In this document: positions 17,617 to 25,289 of the stretch, in pieces | Layout of the letters: each line of letters begins with the position of its first letter | How positions within the stretch are numbered: position 1 is the stretch's first letter | Assembly (NCBI RefSeq): GCF_000746085.1 | Contig: NZ_JQKO01000004.1 | Coordinates: 1 to 64,000, forward strand | Reading direction: 5' to 3' | Source of the DNA: Methylocapsa aurea | Lineage (GTDB): Bacteria > Pseudomonadota > Alphaproteobacteria > Rhizobiales > Beijerinckiaceae | DNA length: 64,000 nucleotides | Made by a program: the position numbers and the translations under genes | The notes under the pieces: generated by a model | The model's database searches: none | What the model was told of the DNA's origin: nothing | The model's input: the letters and a program-made list of their open reading frames with translations, nothing else

Positions 17617-17910
17617 AAAAGGGTAAGGCGTCCCGTTCTGGAAAGATCGCGCAGGCGTCGGACCGCTTCCATATTGCGGTCGAGTTCGTCATGGTAGCGA
17701 TGGCGAAACTCGTCCCAGCGCTTCGGCGCACGCGCGAACCATTGGCGCAGGGCCTTGCTTGGTGCGATCTCCTTTAGCCACACTGTCAGCGCCGTAGCTT
17801 CCTTACGCACCCCCCCACGGCCAGATACGGTCGACCAGGACCCTCGCCCCATCGGCGGGGGCGGCTGGGTCGTAAATGCGCCTGGTGCGGATGTCAGCGA
17901 TTATGATGTG
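17617..17910 (-). pseudogene. DUF488-family gene with two frameshifts
   Basis: Pieces in different frames assemble into a DUF488 protein: GARVLVDRIWPWGG, then RKEATALTVWLKEIAPSKAL, RWDEFRHRYHDELDRN and SRTGRLTL, then FAAQDPERNN. The first shift is at a run of seven C (17810-17816) and the second at an A-run near 17612-17618. Both are homopolymers, so sequencing error cannot be excluded. The end joins directly to the nitronate monooxygenase fragment, which indicates real decay of at least one partner. Confidence 0.55.
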
Positions 17911-18050
17911 AGCACGGCGATTGCGCGCCAAACTCTTCAACCATCTCCAGGAACAGCCGAGTTCTCCGACTTGGCGAAGGACGACGAGTCGCTGATTCTC
18001 GGATAGCGGCCGCGACTCCAGCCAAGCCGTTCCGCACTGCAAGATAGGCG

Positions 18051-19079
18051 CTAAGCCCGCAGAAACTGCTCGCTGAACACACGATCATGCGCGATCCCGG
18101 CTTTAAGGGCGACGGCCTCGGCGGCCTCGATCAGGGCCGGCGGCCCGCAGACGTAGAGATCTGGCAGCGTACCGAGACCGGCTAGCGCCGAAGCAAGCGC
18201 ATCGGTCGGAGTTCCGGAAAAGCCGGTCCAACCCGGTTCCGGTTTCCAAACGCAAAGGGCTACCTTCAGCTGGGGCAATGCCGTCTTTAACGTTTCAATC
18301 TCTTCTGCGGCGAACAGCTCTTCCTCCCGGTTGACGCCGAAGAAGAGGCGGCAGTCGCGCGGATCGCCGAACTCCGCCATTTGCCGCAGAATGGCCAGCA
18401 TCGGCGCGAGGCCGGTGCCCCCGGCAACGAACCAGCGCGGCGCTTGACTTGCTTCATCGACCGTGAAGCTCCCTTGCGGACCTCGCACGACAAGCATGTC
18501 GCCAATCTTGGCGCGGTCAGCAAAATAACTCGAGAACGCGCCGTTCGGCTGCAAGCGGATTAGGAACTCGAGCGTCCCGTCCCAGTTCGGCGTATTGGCG
18601 AGCGAATAGGCCCGTCGGATCAATGTCCCAGGAAGGGCGAGCTCCACGAACTGGCCCGGAATGAATTCGGCCGCCCGGCCCCACATGGGATCGTCTGCGA
18701 GTCGCAACACGAGGCGCACCGCGCTCGAACCCGCGGACGAGAGTTCGGCGATCGCGGCGTTTCGCTCCGGAATTGGCATGAATCCAATGGCGGCTCGATC
18801 GAAAGGCGCCTTCAACTCGAGGTCGCTCCTCGCCTGTGTGCGACATAATAGGATCTCGCCCGCGGCGCGCTCCGCATCGCTCAGCGCCGCCTTGCTGTAG
18901 GGGCCGTGCTCGACCTCACCGGTCTGGCGAGTCACCCGGCAGCTTCCACATCCCCCTTCCCGGCACACGGCCGGCAGAAAAATATTGGCCCGAGCGGCGG
19001 CGTCGAGCAGCGTCTCGGTCGGTTCGGCGGCGAAGGTCACGCGTTCGCCGTCGCGGGTGGTCAGTTCGATCGTCGGCAT
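18051..19079 (-). CDS. MmoC-like NAD(P)H oxidoreductase with 2Fe-2S domain (probable Hcp reductase)
   Basis: A 342-aa flavoprotein. Residues 1-95 are a plant-type ferredoxin domain with CREGGCGSC and a fourth Cys in LLCRTQ. Residues about 105-225 are an FAD domain (RRAYSLANTPN), and the rest is an NAD(P)H domain (FVAGGTGLAPMLAI and DLYVCGPPALIEAAE). The domain order and wording follow the reductases of soluble di-iron monooxygenases such as MmoC. No monooxygenase genes are near. The gene follows hcp by 120 bases, so it most likely supplies electrons to the hybrid cluster protein, the role of Hcr in enterobacteria, although Hcr has its ferredoxin at the C-terminus. Confidence 0.75.
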   Translation of the reverse strand: MPTIELTTRDGERVTFAAEPTETLLDAAARANIFLPAVCREGGCGSCRVTRQTGEVEHGPYSKAALSDAERAAGEILLCRTQARSDLELKAPFDRAAIGFMPIPERNAAIAELSSAGSSAVRLVLRLADDPMWGRAAEFIPGQFVELALPGTLIRRAYSLANTPNWDGTLEFLIRLQPNGAFSSYFADRAKIGDMLVVRGPQGSFTVDEASQAPRWFVAGGTGLAPMLAILRQMAEFGDPRDCRLFFGVNREEELFAAEEIETLKTALPQLKVALCVWKPEPGWTGFSGTPTDALASALAGLGTLPDLYVCGPPALIEAAEAVALKAGIAHDRVFSEQFLRA

Positions 19080-19199
19080 GAAGGATGGTCCAAACGGAGA
19101 CGCTCGGCGCTGCCTTGTTCGCTGGCGAATGAAAATGCCGATGCAAGTTGCAAGGAGAAGCCGGACGGTCGCTGTCGAGCGCCCGGCGCGCCAGACAAA

Positions 19200-20864
19200 T
19201 CAAGCAGCCCGCGTCAATGCCGCTTCGATATCGGCTTTAGCCTCACCGATCGGCAGAATGCCGAATTTGTCGACCAGCACATCGACGAGAGCGGGGGTCA
19301 GAAATGCCGGCAATGTGGGACCGAGCCGCACATTACGGACCCCGAGCGCAAGCAGGGTCAGCAGCACGGCGGCCGCCTTTTGCTCGAACCAAGAGACGAT
19401 CAGCGAGAGCGGCAGCTCGTTCACGCCGACTCCGAACGCTTCGGCTAGTTTGCTGGCCACGACGACGGCGGAATAGGCGTCGTTGCATTGACCCATGTCG
19501 AGGAGGCGCGGCAACCCGTCGATCGCGCCGAAATCATTGCGATTGAAGCGATATTTGCCGCAACCGAGGGTCAGGATGACGGTATCCTGCGGCGCGGCTT
19601 CCGCGAAGTCAGTGTAATAGTTGCGGCCGGGCGCCGCGCCGTCGCAACCGCCAACCAGGAAGAAGTGACGGATCGCGCCGGCCTTGACCGCCGCGATGAT
19701 CCTGTCCGCGACGCCGAGCACAGCGTCGCGACCGAAGCCGATGGTAATCGTTTCCGCAGGGGCGTCTTCGGCGAAGCCGGGCAAAGCCAGCGCGGCTTGG
19801 ACCACCGGCCGGAAATCTTCGTCCTTGATATGACGGATGCCGGTCCAACCCACCGGTCCAGCGGTGAACAAGCGTCCGCGATAACGGGTTTGCGGCTCGA
19901 TCAAACAGTTCGACGTCATCACGATCGGGCCGGGAAACTCGGCGAATTCCCGCTGCTGATCCTGCCAGGCGCCGCCGTAATTGCCGACGAGATGCGGATA
20001 GGCCTTGAACGCCGGATAGGAATGAGCCGGCAACATCTCGCCATGCGTATAGACATTGACGCCCGCGCCCTTCGTTGCTTCGAGGATCGCGTGCAGATCC
20101 TTGAGGTCATGGCCCGAGACGAGGATCGCCTTGCCTTTGACCGGGCTTACGCGGACCTCGGTCGGCTCCGGGGTTCCGAAGGCGCCGGTATTTGCCGCGT
20201 CGAGCGCTTCCATGGCGGTGAAGTTCGCGCGGCCGAGGGCAAGCGCCTCCTCCAATAGCGGACCAAGTTCTGTCGGCTTGCTGGCCAGAAGGTCGAGAGC
20301 GTGCTCGACCGCCTCGAAGACGGCGTTCCGCTCTTGACCCAGCACGGCGGCATGGTGGGCGTAGGCGCAGACGCCTTTCAAACCGTAGAGGACCAGGGAG
20401 CGAAGCCCGACGACATCCGCGCCGACGACGCTCAGGTCCATCCTCACGGCCGCCTCGCCGGCCTGGGCCAAGAGGCCGTTGAGATCCTGCGCGGGAACGA
20501 AAGCCGCCGGCCCCGAAAGCGCTTCCGGCGCCTTGCCGGCCGCGCGCGCCGCAACCTCGTATGCGGCCTTGACCCGGTCGCGGATCTGCGCCGCCTGCGC
20601 GATCATGTCGACGAAGCGGCTCGCGTTGAAATTCACGTTGGTCAGTGTGGTGAAGAATGCATAGAGGAGAAAGCGGTCGGCCTCGGGGTCGGTTGCATCG
20701 AGCGCCCGGGCGCGGACCGCATATTGGCCGATGCCCTCGCAAACATGAATCAAGACGTCCTGCAAATCGGCCGTCGCAGCGTCCTTGCCGCACATTCCTT
20801 TCGAGCCGGAACAGCCGGCGAGATCGTCGGATCGATAGGTCTGCTCGCATTGGTAACAGAACAT
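19200..20864 (-). CDS. hcp: Hydroxylamine reductase / hybrid cluster protein, class II
   Basis: A 554-aa cytoplasmic iron-sulfur protein. The N-terminal cysteines C3, C6, C18 and C25 (spacing x2, x11, x6; MFCYQCEQT then [11 protein letters not shown]) are those of class II Hcp with a 2Fe-2S cluster. Downstream are hybrid-cluster ligand regions such as [44 protein letters not shown] and [11 protein letters not shown]. Hcp acts on nitric oxide or hydroxylamine under nitrosative stress. It is preceded by a palindrome fitting the NsrR-like regulator encoded upstream and followed by a reductase gene. Confidence 0.95.
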   Translation of the reverse strand: MFCYQCEQTYRSDDLAGCSGSKGMCGKDAATADLQDVLIHVCEGIGQYAVRARALDATDPEADRFLLYAFFTTLTNVNFNASRFVDMIAQAAQIRDRVKAAYEVAARAAGKAPEALSGPAAFVPAQDLNGLLAQAGEAAVRMDLSVVGADVVGLRSLVLYGLKGVCAYAHHAAVLGQERNAVFEAVEHALDLLASKPTELGPLLEEALALGRANFTAMEALDAANTGAFGTPEPTEVRVSPVKGKAILVSGHDLKDLHAILEATKGAGVNVYTHGEMLPAHSYPAFKAYPHLVGNYGGAWQDQQREFAEFPGPIVMTSNCLIEPQTRYRGRLFTAGPVGWTGIRHIKDEDFRPVVQAALALPGFAEDAPAETITIGFGRDAVLGVADRIIAAVKAGAIRHFFLVGGCDGAAPGRNYYTDFAEAAPQDTVILTLGCGKYRFNRNDFGAIDGLPRLLDMGQCNDAYSAVVVASKLAEAFGVGVNELPLSLIVSWFEQKAAAVLLTLLALGVRNVRLGPTLPAFLTPALVDVLVDKFGILPIGEAKADIEAALTRAA

Positions 20865-20921
20865 CAGCGCTTCCTCCGCTTGGTCTTGATTAACCGGAGC
20901 GTCGCGTTGGCGCCCCTAAAC

Positions 20922-20938
20922 AGGTATTTCAAATACCT
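20922..20938. promoter_or_regulatory. NsrR-type operator upstream of hcp
   Basis: AGGTATTTCAAATACCT is a perfect 8-1-8 inverted repeat; the symmetry extends to 20917-20943 with one mismatch on each arm. It lies 58 bases upstream of the hcp start and 55 bases downstream of nsrR. The size and AT-rich core fit NsrR sites. A weaker related string, AGTATTTGAAACT (21444-21456), lies upstream of nsrR and may allow autoregulation. Confidence 0.7.
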
Positions 20939-20992
20939 ATTTAAAGCCATAAGGTCAAGCACCCGGCCCGAGGGCGACGAATGCTTGGGATA

Positions 20993-21427
20993 TCAGCTGG
21001 TTAGATCAAGCGCCGGAACCGAAGCCGTCTCGACGAGGCAATCGCTGAGCGTGAACCGATCGAGTTCCCGCAAGAACCCTTCGCTCGCCCGGGCGAGCAT
21101 GCCCTTGAGGCGGCATCGCGGGAGCAGGATGCAATTTCCGCCATCGGCGCGAAAGCATTCCACGATGGCCTGATCGCGATCGAGGGTTCGAATGACGTCG
21201 CCGATCCGGATATCGCGCGGGTCGCGCGCAAGCCGCACGCCCCCTTGTGCGCCCCGTATCCCTTCGACGAAGCCGGCGGCGGCGAGTTCCTGCAGCACCT
21301 TCGCCATGTGATGGCGAGAGACGCCGAAATGGTCCGCGATCGCGGCGGAACTCAGGATTTCCGGCCTTCGATCGGCCAGGAGAATAAGGGCGCGGAGCCC
21401 GAAGTCAGTGAAATTGGTCAGACGCAT
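20993..21427 (-). CDS. nsrR: Nitric-oxide-sensing Rrf2-family repressor NsrR
   Basis: A 144-aa Rrf2 protein beginning MRLTNFTDFGLRALILLA, the NsrR signature. A winged helix covers residues 1-75 (SAAIADHFGVSRHHMAKVLQ, then GGVRLARDP). Three cysteines follow at 91, 99 and 105 (CFRADGGNCILLPRC) to hold the NO-sensitive Fe-S cluster. It is encoded just upstream of hcp on the same strand with a palindromic box between them, so it very probably represses hcp and the reductase until NO destroys the cluster. Confidence 0.9.
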   Translation of the reverse strand: MRLTNFTDFGLRALILLADRRPEILSSAAIADHFGVSRHHMAKVLQELAAAGFVEGIRGAQGGVRLARDPRDIRIGDVIRTLDRDQAIVECFRADGGNCILLPRCRLKGMLARASEGFLRELDRFTLSDCLVETASVPALDLTS

Positions 21428-21499
21428 AAAAAAATCATATCATAGTATTTGAAACTCCGAAAATCAGCTCAATTGCCGATTCGAGCCCCGACGTCCCGG

Positions 21500-21768
21500 A
21501 TATCCGAAATCCGGTCGCTCGGCCTGCGGTGCAGCGACAAATTGCGATGCCGCAGCGTGCCAGTTGCGTCCTCGCTTACGTGCTGGAAACTGTCGGCATT
21601 CGCCCACTCGACGATGTCGTCCACATGCCCTTCAGGCGCCGGCCCGAAAGCCAGCTCGCCGATTTCGATCACATAAATTCTCGGCTCGGCGCTCTACGCG
21701 GGAAAAGCAAACGGCAGAAGGCCGAGCGCCAGCGCTCCGCCTGCCACGATGTTCAATCGACTCTTCAT
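21500..21768 (-). pseudogene. Cupredoxin-like gene with early nonsense codon
   Basis: The ATG at 21768 opens a signal peptide of 24 residues (core IVAGGALALGLLPFAFPA), immediately followed by an in-frame TAG at 21694-21696. The same frame continues as AEPRIYVIEIGELAFGPAPE then GHVDDIVEWANADSFQH, the start of a plastocyanin/azurin-like copper fold including the first His ligand. After that the frame no longer matches the family and the second ligand set (Cys-His-Met) is not seen. It follows the DUF4142 gene by six bases, so it was the second gene of that operon. Confidence 0.55.
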
Positions 21769-21774
21769 CAGAGC

Positions 21775-22302
21775 CTACTTCAACTCGCTCACGAGGTTCT
21801 CGGCGTGCTTTTCATGCTCCTGGAAGAGCTTGAGGCCGGTTTGCAACAAGCTCTTGAGCTCGCCGTTCTGCGCAGAGGGGATCAGCGTCTTTTCGAGCGC
21901 CCCGTTGACGGTTTGATGGTAGGCGACCTCGTTCTGAATGTAAGCCTTGTCAAAGGCCGCCCCGCTCAACTTCGACAGTTCTTCCCGCTTCTTGGTCGCC
22001 GCCTCGGCCAACGACTTGCTGGTGTCGTTATCTTCCGGCTTCACCTTCAGCTTGTCGAGCAGAGCGAGGGCCTGTTTGTTCACCGCCGTGTGGTCCTGAA
22101 CCATTGCCTCGGCAAAAGCTTTGACATCCTTATTCTGCGTCTTCTTCAGCGCCTGATCGGCCGCTTCGACGTCGATCTGCCCCGCCGTATAGGCGATGTG
22201 GGCGATCTGAGGATCGGTCGGTTTTGGAGCAGTCTGAGCCATGGCGCTGGCGCCGGCAAAGCACAAGACGGTTATTGCAAGCGAACTTCCGAAACGGAGC
22301 AT
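21775..22302 (-). CDS. DUF4142 periplasmic protein
   Basis: A 175-aa protein. The start at 22302 has a GGGAGAAT ribosome-binding site and gives a clean signal peptide (LAITVLCFAGASAMAQ). The mature part is the helical DUF4142 domain (AHIAYTAGQIDVEAADQALK, VKAFAEAMVQDHTAVNKQAL, FDKAYIQNEVAYHQTV, LFQEHEKHAENLVSELK), with the conserved DH and YHQ segments. Such four-helix, ferritin-like exported proteins often accompany ECF sigma factors in stress regulons. It faces the sigma factor gene across a mirrored promoter pair. Confidence 0.85.
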   Translation of the reverse strand: MLRFGSSLAITVLCFAGASAMAQTAPKPTDPQIAHIAYTAGQIDVEAADQALKKTQNKDVKAFAEAMVQDHTAVNKQALALLDKLKVKPEDNDTSKSLAEAATKKREELSKLSGAAFDKAYIQNEVAYHQTVNGALEKTLIPSAQNGELKSLLQTGLKLFQEHEKHAENLVSELK

Positions 22303-22350
22303 GATATTCTCCCGCCTGATGAGAATCCCGCTGCTGCGGGCCTTGACCAT

Positions 22351-22381
22351 CATTGGATGCAACGGGACGTGAAACGTTCCC
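22351..22381 (-). promoter_or_regulatory. ECF-type promoter for the DUF4142 operon
   Basis: The minus strand reads GGGAACGTTT, then CACGTCCCGTTGCATCC. The GGGAAC resembles an ECF -35 element, and GCATCC about 15 bases on would be the -10. It matches the plus-strand element at 22394-22424 in 25 of 31 positions, which supports recognition by the same sigma factor. Confidence 0.6.
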
Positions 22382-22393
22382 GCATTTGGGAGC

Positions 22394-22424
22394 GGGAACA
22401 TTTAATCTCCCGCCGCATCCAATG
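22394..22424 (+). promoter_or_regulatory. ECF-type autoregulatory promoter of the sigma factor gene
   Basis: The plus strand reads GGGAACATTT, then AATCTCCCGCCGCATCC, 20 bases before the sigma factor start. It mirrors the element at 22351-22381, with a 12-base centre between the two. Autoregulation by the encoded ECF sigma factor is the simplest reading. Confidence 0.6.
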
Positions 22425-22443
22425 TGCATAGGAGACGGATGCG

Positions 22444-23136
22444 ATGGAGCAGGCGCGAGCGACGCGAGCGGAGTGGACGCTCTCTTCCGATGCGGATCTC
22501 ATCGCCCGCATCGTTGCAGGCGAGGCCGACGCCTTTGTCGCGCTCATGCAGCGCTATAACCGCACGCTCTATCGCGCGGCCAGAAGCATCACAGGCGACG
22601 ATGGTGAAGCCGAAGACGTTGTGCAGGAAGCCTGGACGCGCGCCTATGCTCACATCGCCGAATTTCGCGGCGACGCCCGCATCGCCACTTGGCTTGTCCG
22701 CATCACTTTGAATGAGGCGCTCGGACGAAAACGCCGCGCGAGGCCCACGATGGAAATGGATGACATCGACGAGCGTCCGAGTGGGAGTGTGATCATGTTC
22801 CCCTCCGCGGCGAACGACCCGGAAAGCGATCTGTCGCGGAGACAAGTGCGGCGCATTCTCGAGGAGGCGATCGATTCATTGCCGGCTCTCTTCCGCGCGG
22901 TCTTCGTCTTGCGCGCGGTCGAAGAAATGAGCGTCGAGGACATAGCGCTGCAGCTCAAAATTCCCGAGGTGACGGTCAGAACCAGGATGCACCGCTCGCG
23001 CGCTTTGCTGCGAAAAACGATCGAGAGGAAGCTCAGCGCCAGCCTGTCGGACGTTTTTCCCTTTGATGGCGTCCGCTGCAAGAGATTGACCGATCGCGTC
23101 TTGGCCACGATCAAAACGTTGGACGAGCGGCGATAA
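22444..23136 (+). CDS. ECF RNA polymerase sigma factor
   Basis: A 230-aa sigma-70 family member with region 2 at residues about 25-95 (FVALMQRYNRTLYRAARSIT, AEDVVQEAWTRAYAHIAEFR, ATWLVRITLNEAL) and region 4 at about 135-190 (LPALFRAVFVLRAVEEMSVE, then IPEVTVRTRMHRSRALL). It has a C-terminal extension of about 35 residues with one Cys (VRCKRLTDRVL). There is no anti-sigma gene alongside, so control may lie in the extension or in transcription. It shares mirrored promoters with the DUF4142/cupredoxin operon, its likely target. Confidence 0.9.
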   Translation: MEQARATRAEWTLSSDADLIARIVAGEADAFVALMQRYNRTLYRAARSITGDDGEAEDVVQEAWTRAYAHIAEFRGDARIATWLVRITLNEALGRKRRARPTMEMDDIDERPSGSVIMFPSAANDPESDLSRRQVRRILEEAIDSLPALFRAVFVLRAVEEMSVEDIALQLKIPEVTVRTRMHRSRALLRKTIERKLSASLSDVFPFDGVRCKRLTDRVLATIKTLDERR

Positions 23137-23372
23137 ATCGGTGATGGGGCGTGAAGGCTAGCTACTGTGCGAATCAGGCTCTTATGCGAGCGGACGGGCA
23201 AGCGCGCCATGTGCGTGTCCTATTCGAGCGGGCGTGATCCATGTAAGCGTCGAGGGGCAAGGCGGACGACCCAACTGATGCAGCCCGCAATTCATTGCCG
23301 GATTTTGCTGTGCCTGCGCCTGCGGGTTTACGGCCAAGATCAAGAGGAGCCGAGTGTTCTTGTTCGACAAGG

Positions 23373-23594
23373 GACATTCAACGAATCTTAGCCACCGGCG
23401 CGCTCGGCCAGATCGGCTCCGAGCTGGTCCCCACCTTGCCGGAGCGCTACGGCATCGAGCGGGTCGTCGCTTTCGGCGTGCGCATTTCGCCGGCGCAGCT
23501 CTCGGGGCCGGATGGCGTTTACGAGCACCTTCACTGCACGCAGCCGCAGCAGATCTTCGAACTGATGCGCCGCCAAGGCCAGGTCATCGATCGC
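23373..23594 (+). pseudogene. NAD-dependent epimerase/dehydratase fragment
   Basis: A 74-codon stretch encodes ILATGALGQIGSELVPTLPE, then RYGIERVVAFGVRISPAQL and CTQPQQIFELMRRQ. This is the N-terminal Rossmann region of SDR-type epimerases related to bacterial L-threonine dehydrogenase. The catalytic YxxxK part and the rest are missing. The flanks 23137-23372 and 23595-23855 contain nothing I recognise. Confidence 0.5.
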
Positions 23595-23855
23595 ACGCTA
23601 AAAACAGGAGTTATTGGACCTCCCACCTCGATCCGGCTACCGATGCAATTGTAACCTGGACCATTCATTGCCAGTTTGAATGGAACGCGCTCGACTGCAG
23701 CGACCGGAAGCCGGACCTCCACCCCCGTGGCCGGCGTTGGCGCAGACAATGGGGAATCGGCCGGGTCGACTCCGCGGTAGGGCCGGAGGTGCGGCATGAT
23801 CGGCGGCATGACAGCCGTAATTTCCGAGCAGCGCCTTAGTATCCTGGCCCCGCGT

Positions 23856-25289
23856 TCACTCATTGCCGTATTTCAACCAATGAACGCCAAAGACTTCCTC
23901 GGGCGCCACGCGCCGCGGCGCGACCGGGCGGGAGACCCAGGTCAGATTGACGAAATGGCGGACATTGACGTTCTCCGTCGTGATGTTCCCGCCCCAAGTC
24001 CCGCAGGAGAGCGAGAGAGTATAAGGCAGGCCATTGCGGACGCTGCCCGCTCCTTCATTCAAGCTCTGATTGACAATCACGCGCGCCGTCCTTGTGCCAA
24101 AGGCCAAAGTGCGAACGTGATCGTCGCGACTGCTGTGAATGCCGCAAGTATGACCGGCGCCCTGATATGAAGTAATTCGGTTGACGAGGTCGACTGCGCC
24201 GTCGATGCCGCCGCTGTACCGATAGAGCGCCAGGACCACCGACAGCTTCTCCCCGGAGAAAGGATGCGCCTCGCCGACGCCGTCTTCCTCGACCATGAGA
24301 AATGTGCGGTCCGGTGCGAGCTCGATTCCAGCCAGTTCGGCAATGCGCGCGGCGGACTTGGCGACAACCTCGATCGACGGAATGTGCTCGCCCTTCGGCC
24401 ACATCGCAGCCTGCAGACGAGCCTTTTCGGCCGGCGCGCAGACATGACCGCCGCGCTCGACGAGTTTCCGCTTGAGGGCCTCGTAGATAGAGGAATGGGC
24501 GGCGACGGAATTGTCGGCGAGGCAACTCGTTGCATAATCAAAAGTCTTGGCGTTGGCGATCATTTGCGCGGCGTCGTCGAGATCCGCGGTCTCGTCGACG
24601 ACATGCACGGCGTTGCCCACGCCGACGCCATAGGCCGGCGTCCCGGAACTATACGCCGCTTTCACCATTCCCGCGCCGCCAGTTGCAACAATCAAGTCGC
24701 TCATTCGCATCAACAGTTCGGTCTTTGCGATCGACGGCCGTTCGATGACCTGGATGAGGTCGGCTGGCGCTCCGACTTGCAGACATCCCTTGCGCATGAC
24801 CTCGACGACGGCGGCGGATGTCTTCCTGGTCCGGGGATGGGGCGCGATGATAATCGCATTGCGGGCCTTGAGCGCTCCCAACGCCTTGACGGGCGGAGTG
24901 GCGTCCGGCCCTGTCGTGGGAATGAGCGCGGCGATGACGCCGACCGGCTTGGCGATCTTGATCAATCCGCGCGCCGGATCTTCCTCAACGACGCCGCACG
25001 TCTTGATTGACGCCATGTCGGTCAGCGTTCCCATCACGCGGTTGGCGAACTTGGCGACCTTGTCTTGAACGTTGCCAAAGCCGCCCTCTTCGACTGCGAG
25101 CTTCGCCAGCGCTTCTCGCGACTTGTAGACCTGCCACCCTACGGCCGTGACCAGGGCGTCCGCCTCTTCCTGCGCATAATGTTCTATGGCCGCCTGCGCA
25201 ACGCGCGCCCGTCCCACCATCGCTTCTATCTCGCAGCGCGCCTCGTCTTCCGCGGGGACAACAGCGGGAGCCTTAGTGAGCGTCTCCAT
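23856..25289 (-). CDS. Acylating aldehyde dehydrogenase, sulfoacetaldehyde dehydrogenase (SauS)-like
   Basis: A 477-aa CoA-acylating aldehyde dehydrogenase. The start at 25289 (METLTKAPAVV) overlaps the upstream gene by 17 bases and has an AAGGACG site. Features are GVIAALIPTTGPDATPPVKA (cofactor domain), DLIVATGGAGMVKAAYSSG, and FDYATSCLADNSV with the presumed catalytic Cys. The C-terminal GAGSVRNGLPYTLSLSCGTW and NVRHFVNLTWVSRP segments are typical of the EutE/SauS branch. SauS interconverts sulfoacetaldehyde and sulfoacetyl-CoA. As the last gene of the coupled CoM block, a C2-sulfonate substrate is plausible; acetaldehyde is the main alternative. Confidence 0.75.
   Translation of the reverse strand: METLTKAPAVVPAEDEARCEIEAMVGRARVAQAAIEHYAQEEADALVTAVGWQVYKSREALAKLAVEEGGFGNVQDKVAKFANRVMGTLTDMASIKTCGVVEEDPARGLIKIAKPVGVIAALIPTTGPDATPPVKALGALKARNAIIIAPHPRTRKTSAAVVEVMRKGCLQVGAPADLIQVIERPSIAKTELLMRMSDLIVATGGAGMVKAAYSSGTPAYGVGVGNAVHVVDETADLDDAAQMIANAKTFDYATSCLADNSVAAHSSIYEALKRKLVERGGHVCAPAEKARLQAAMWPKGEHIPSIEVVAKSAARIAELAGIELAPDRTFLMVEEDGVGEAHPFSGEKLSVVLALYRYSGGIDGAVDLVNRITSYQGAGHTCGIHSSRDDHVRTLAFGTRTARVIVNQSLNEGAGSVRNGLPYTLSLSCGTWGGNITTENVNVRHFVNLTWVSRPVAPRRVAPEEVFGVHWLKYGNE

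Noticed and set aside
18051-19079. Soluble methane monooxygenase reductase (mmoC) of an sMMO operon
   Set aside because: The domain order fits, but no hydroxylase or regulatory-protein genes are near and the neighbour is hcp, so the Hcp reductase role is better supported.
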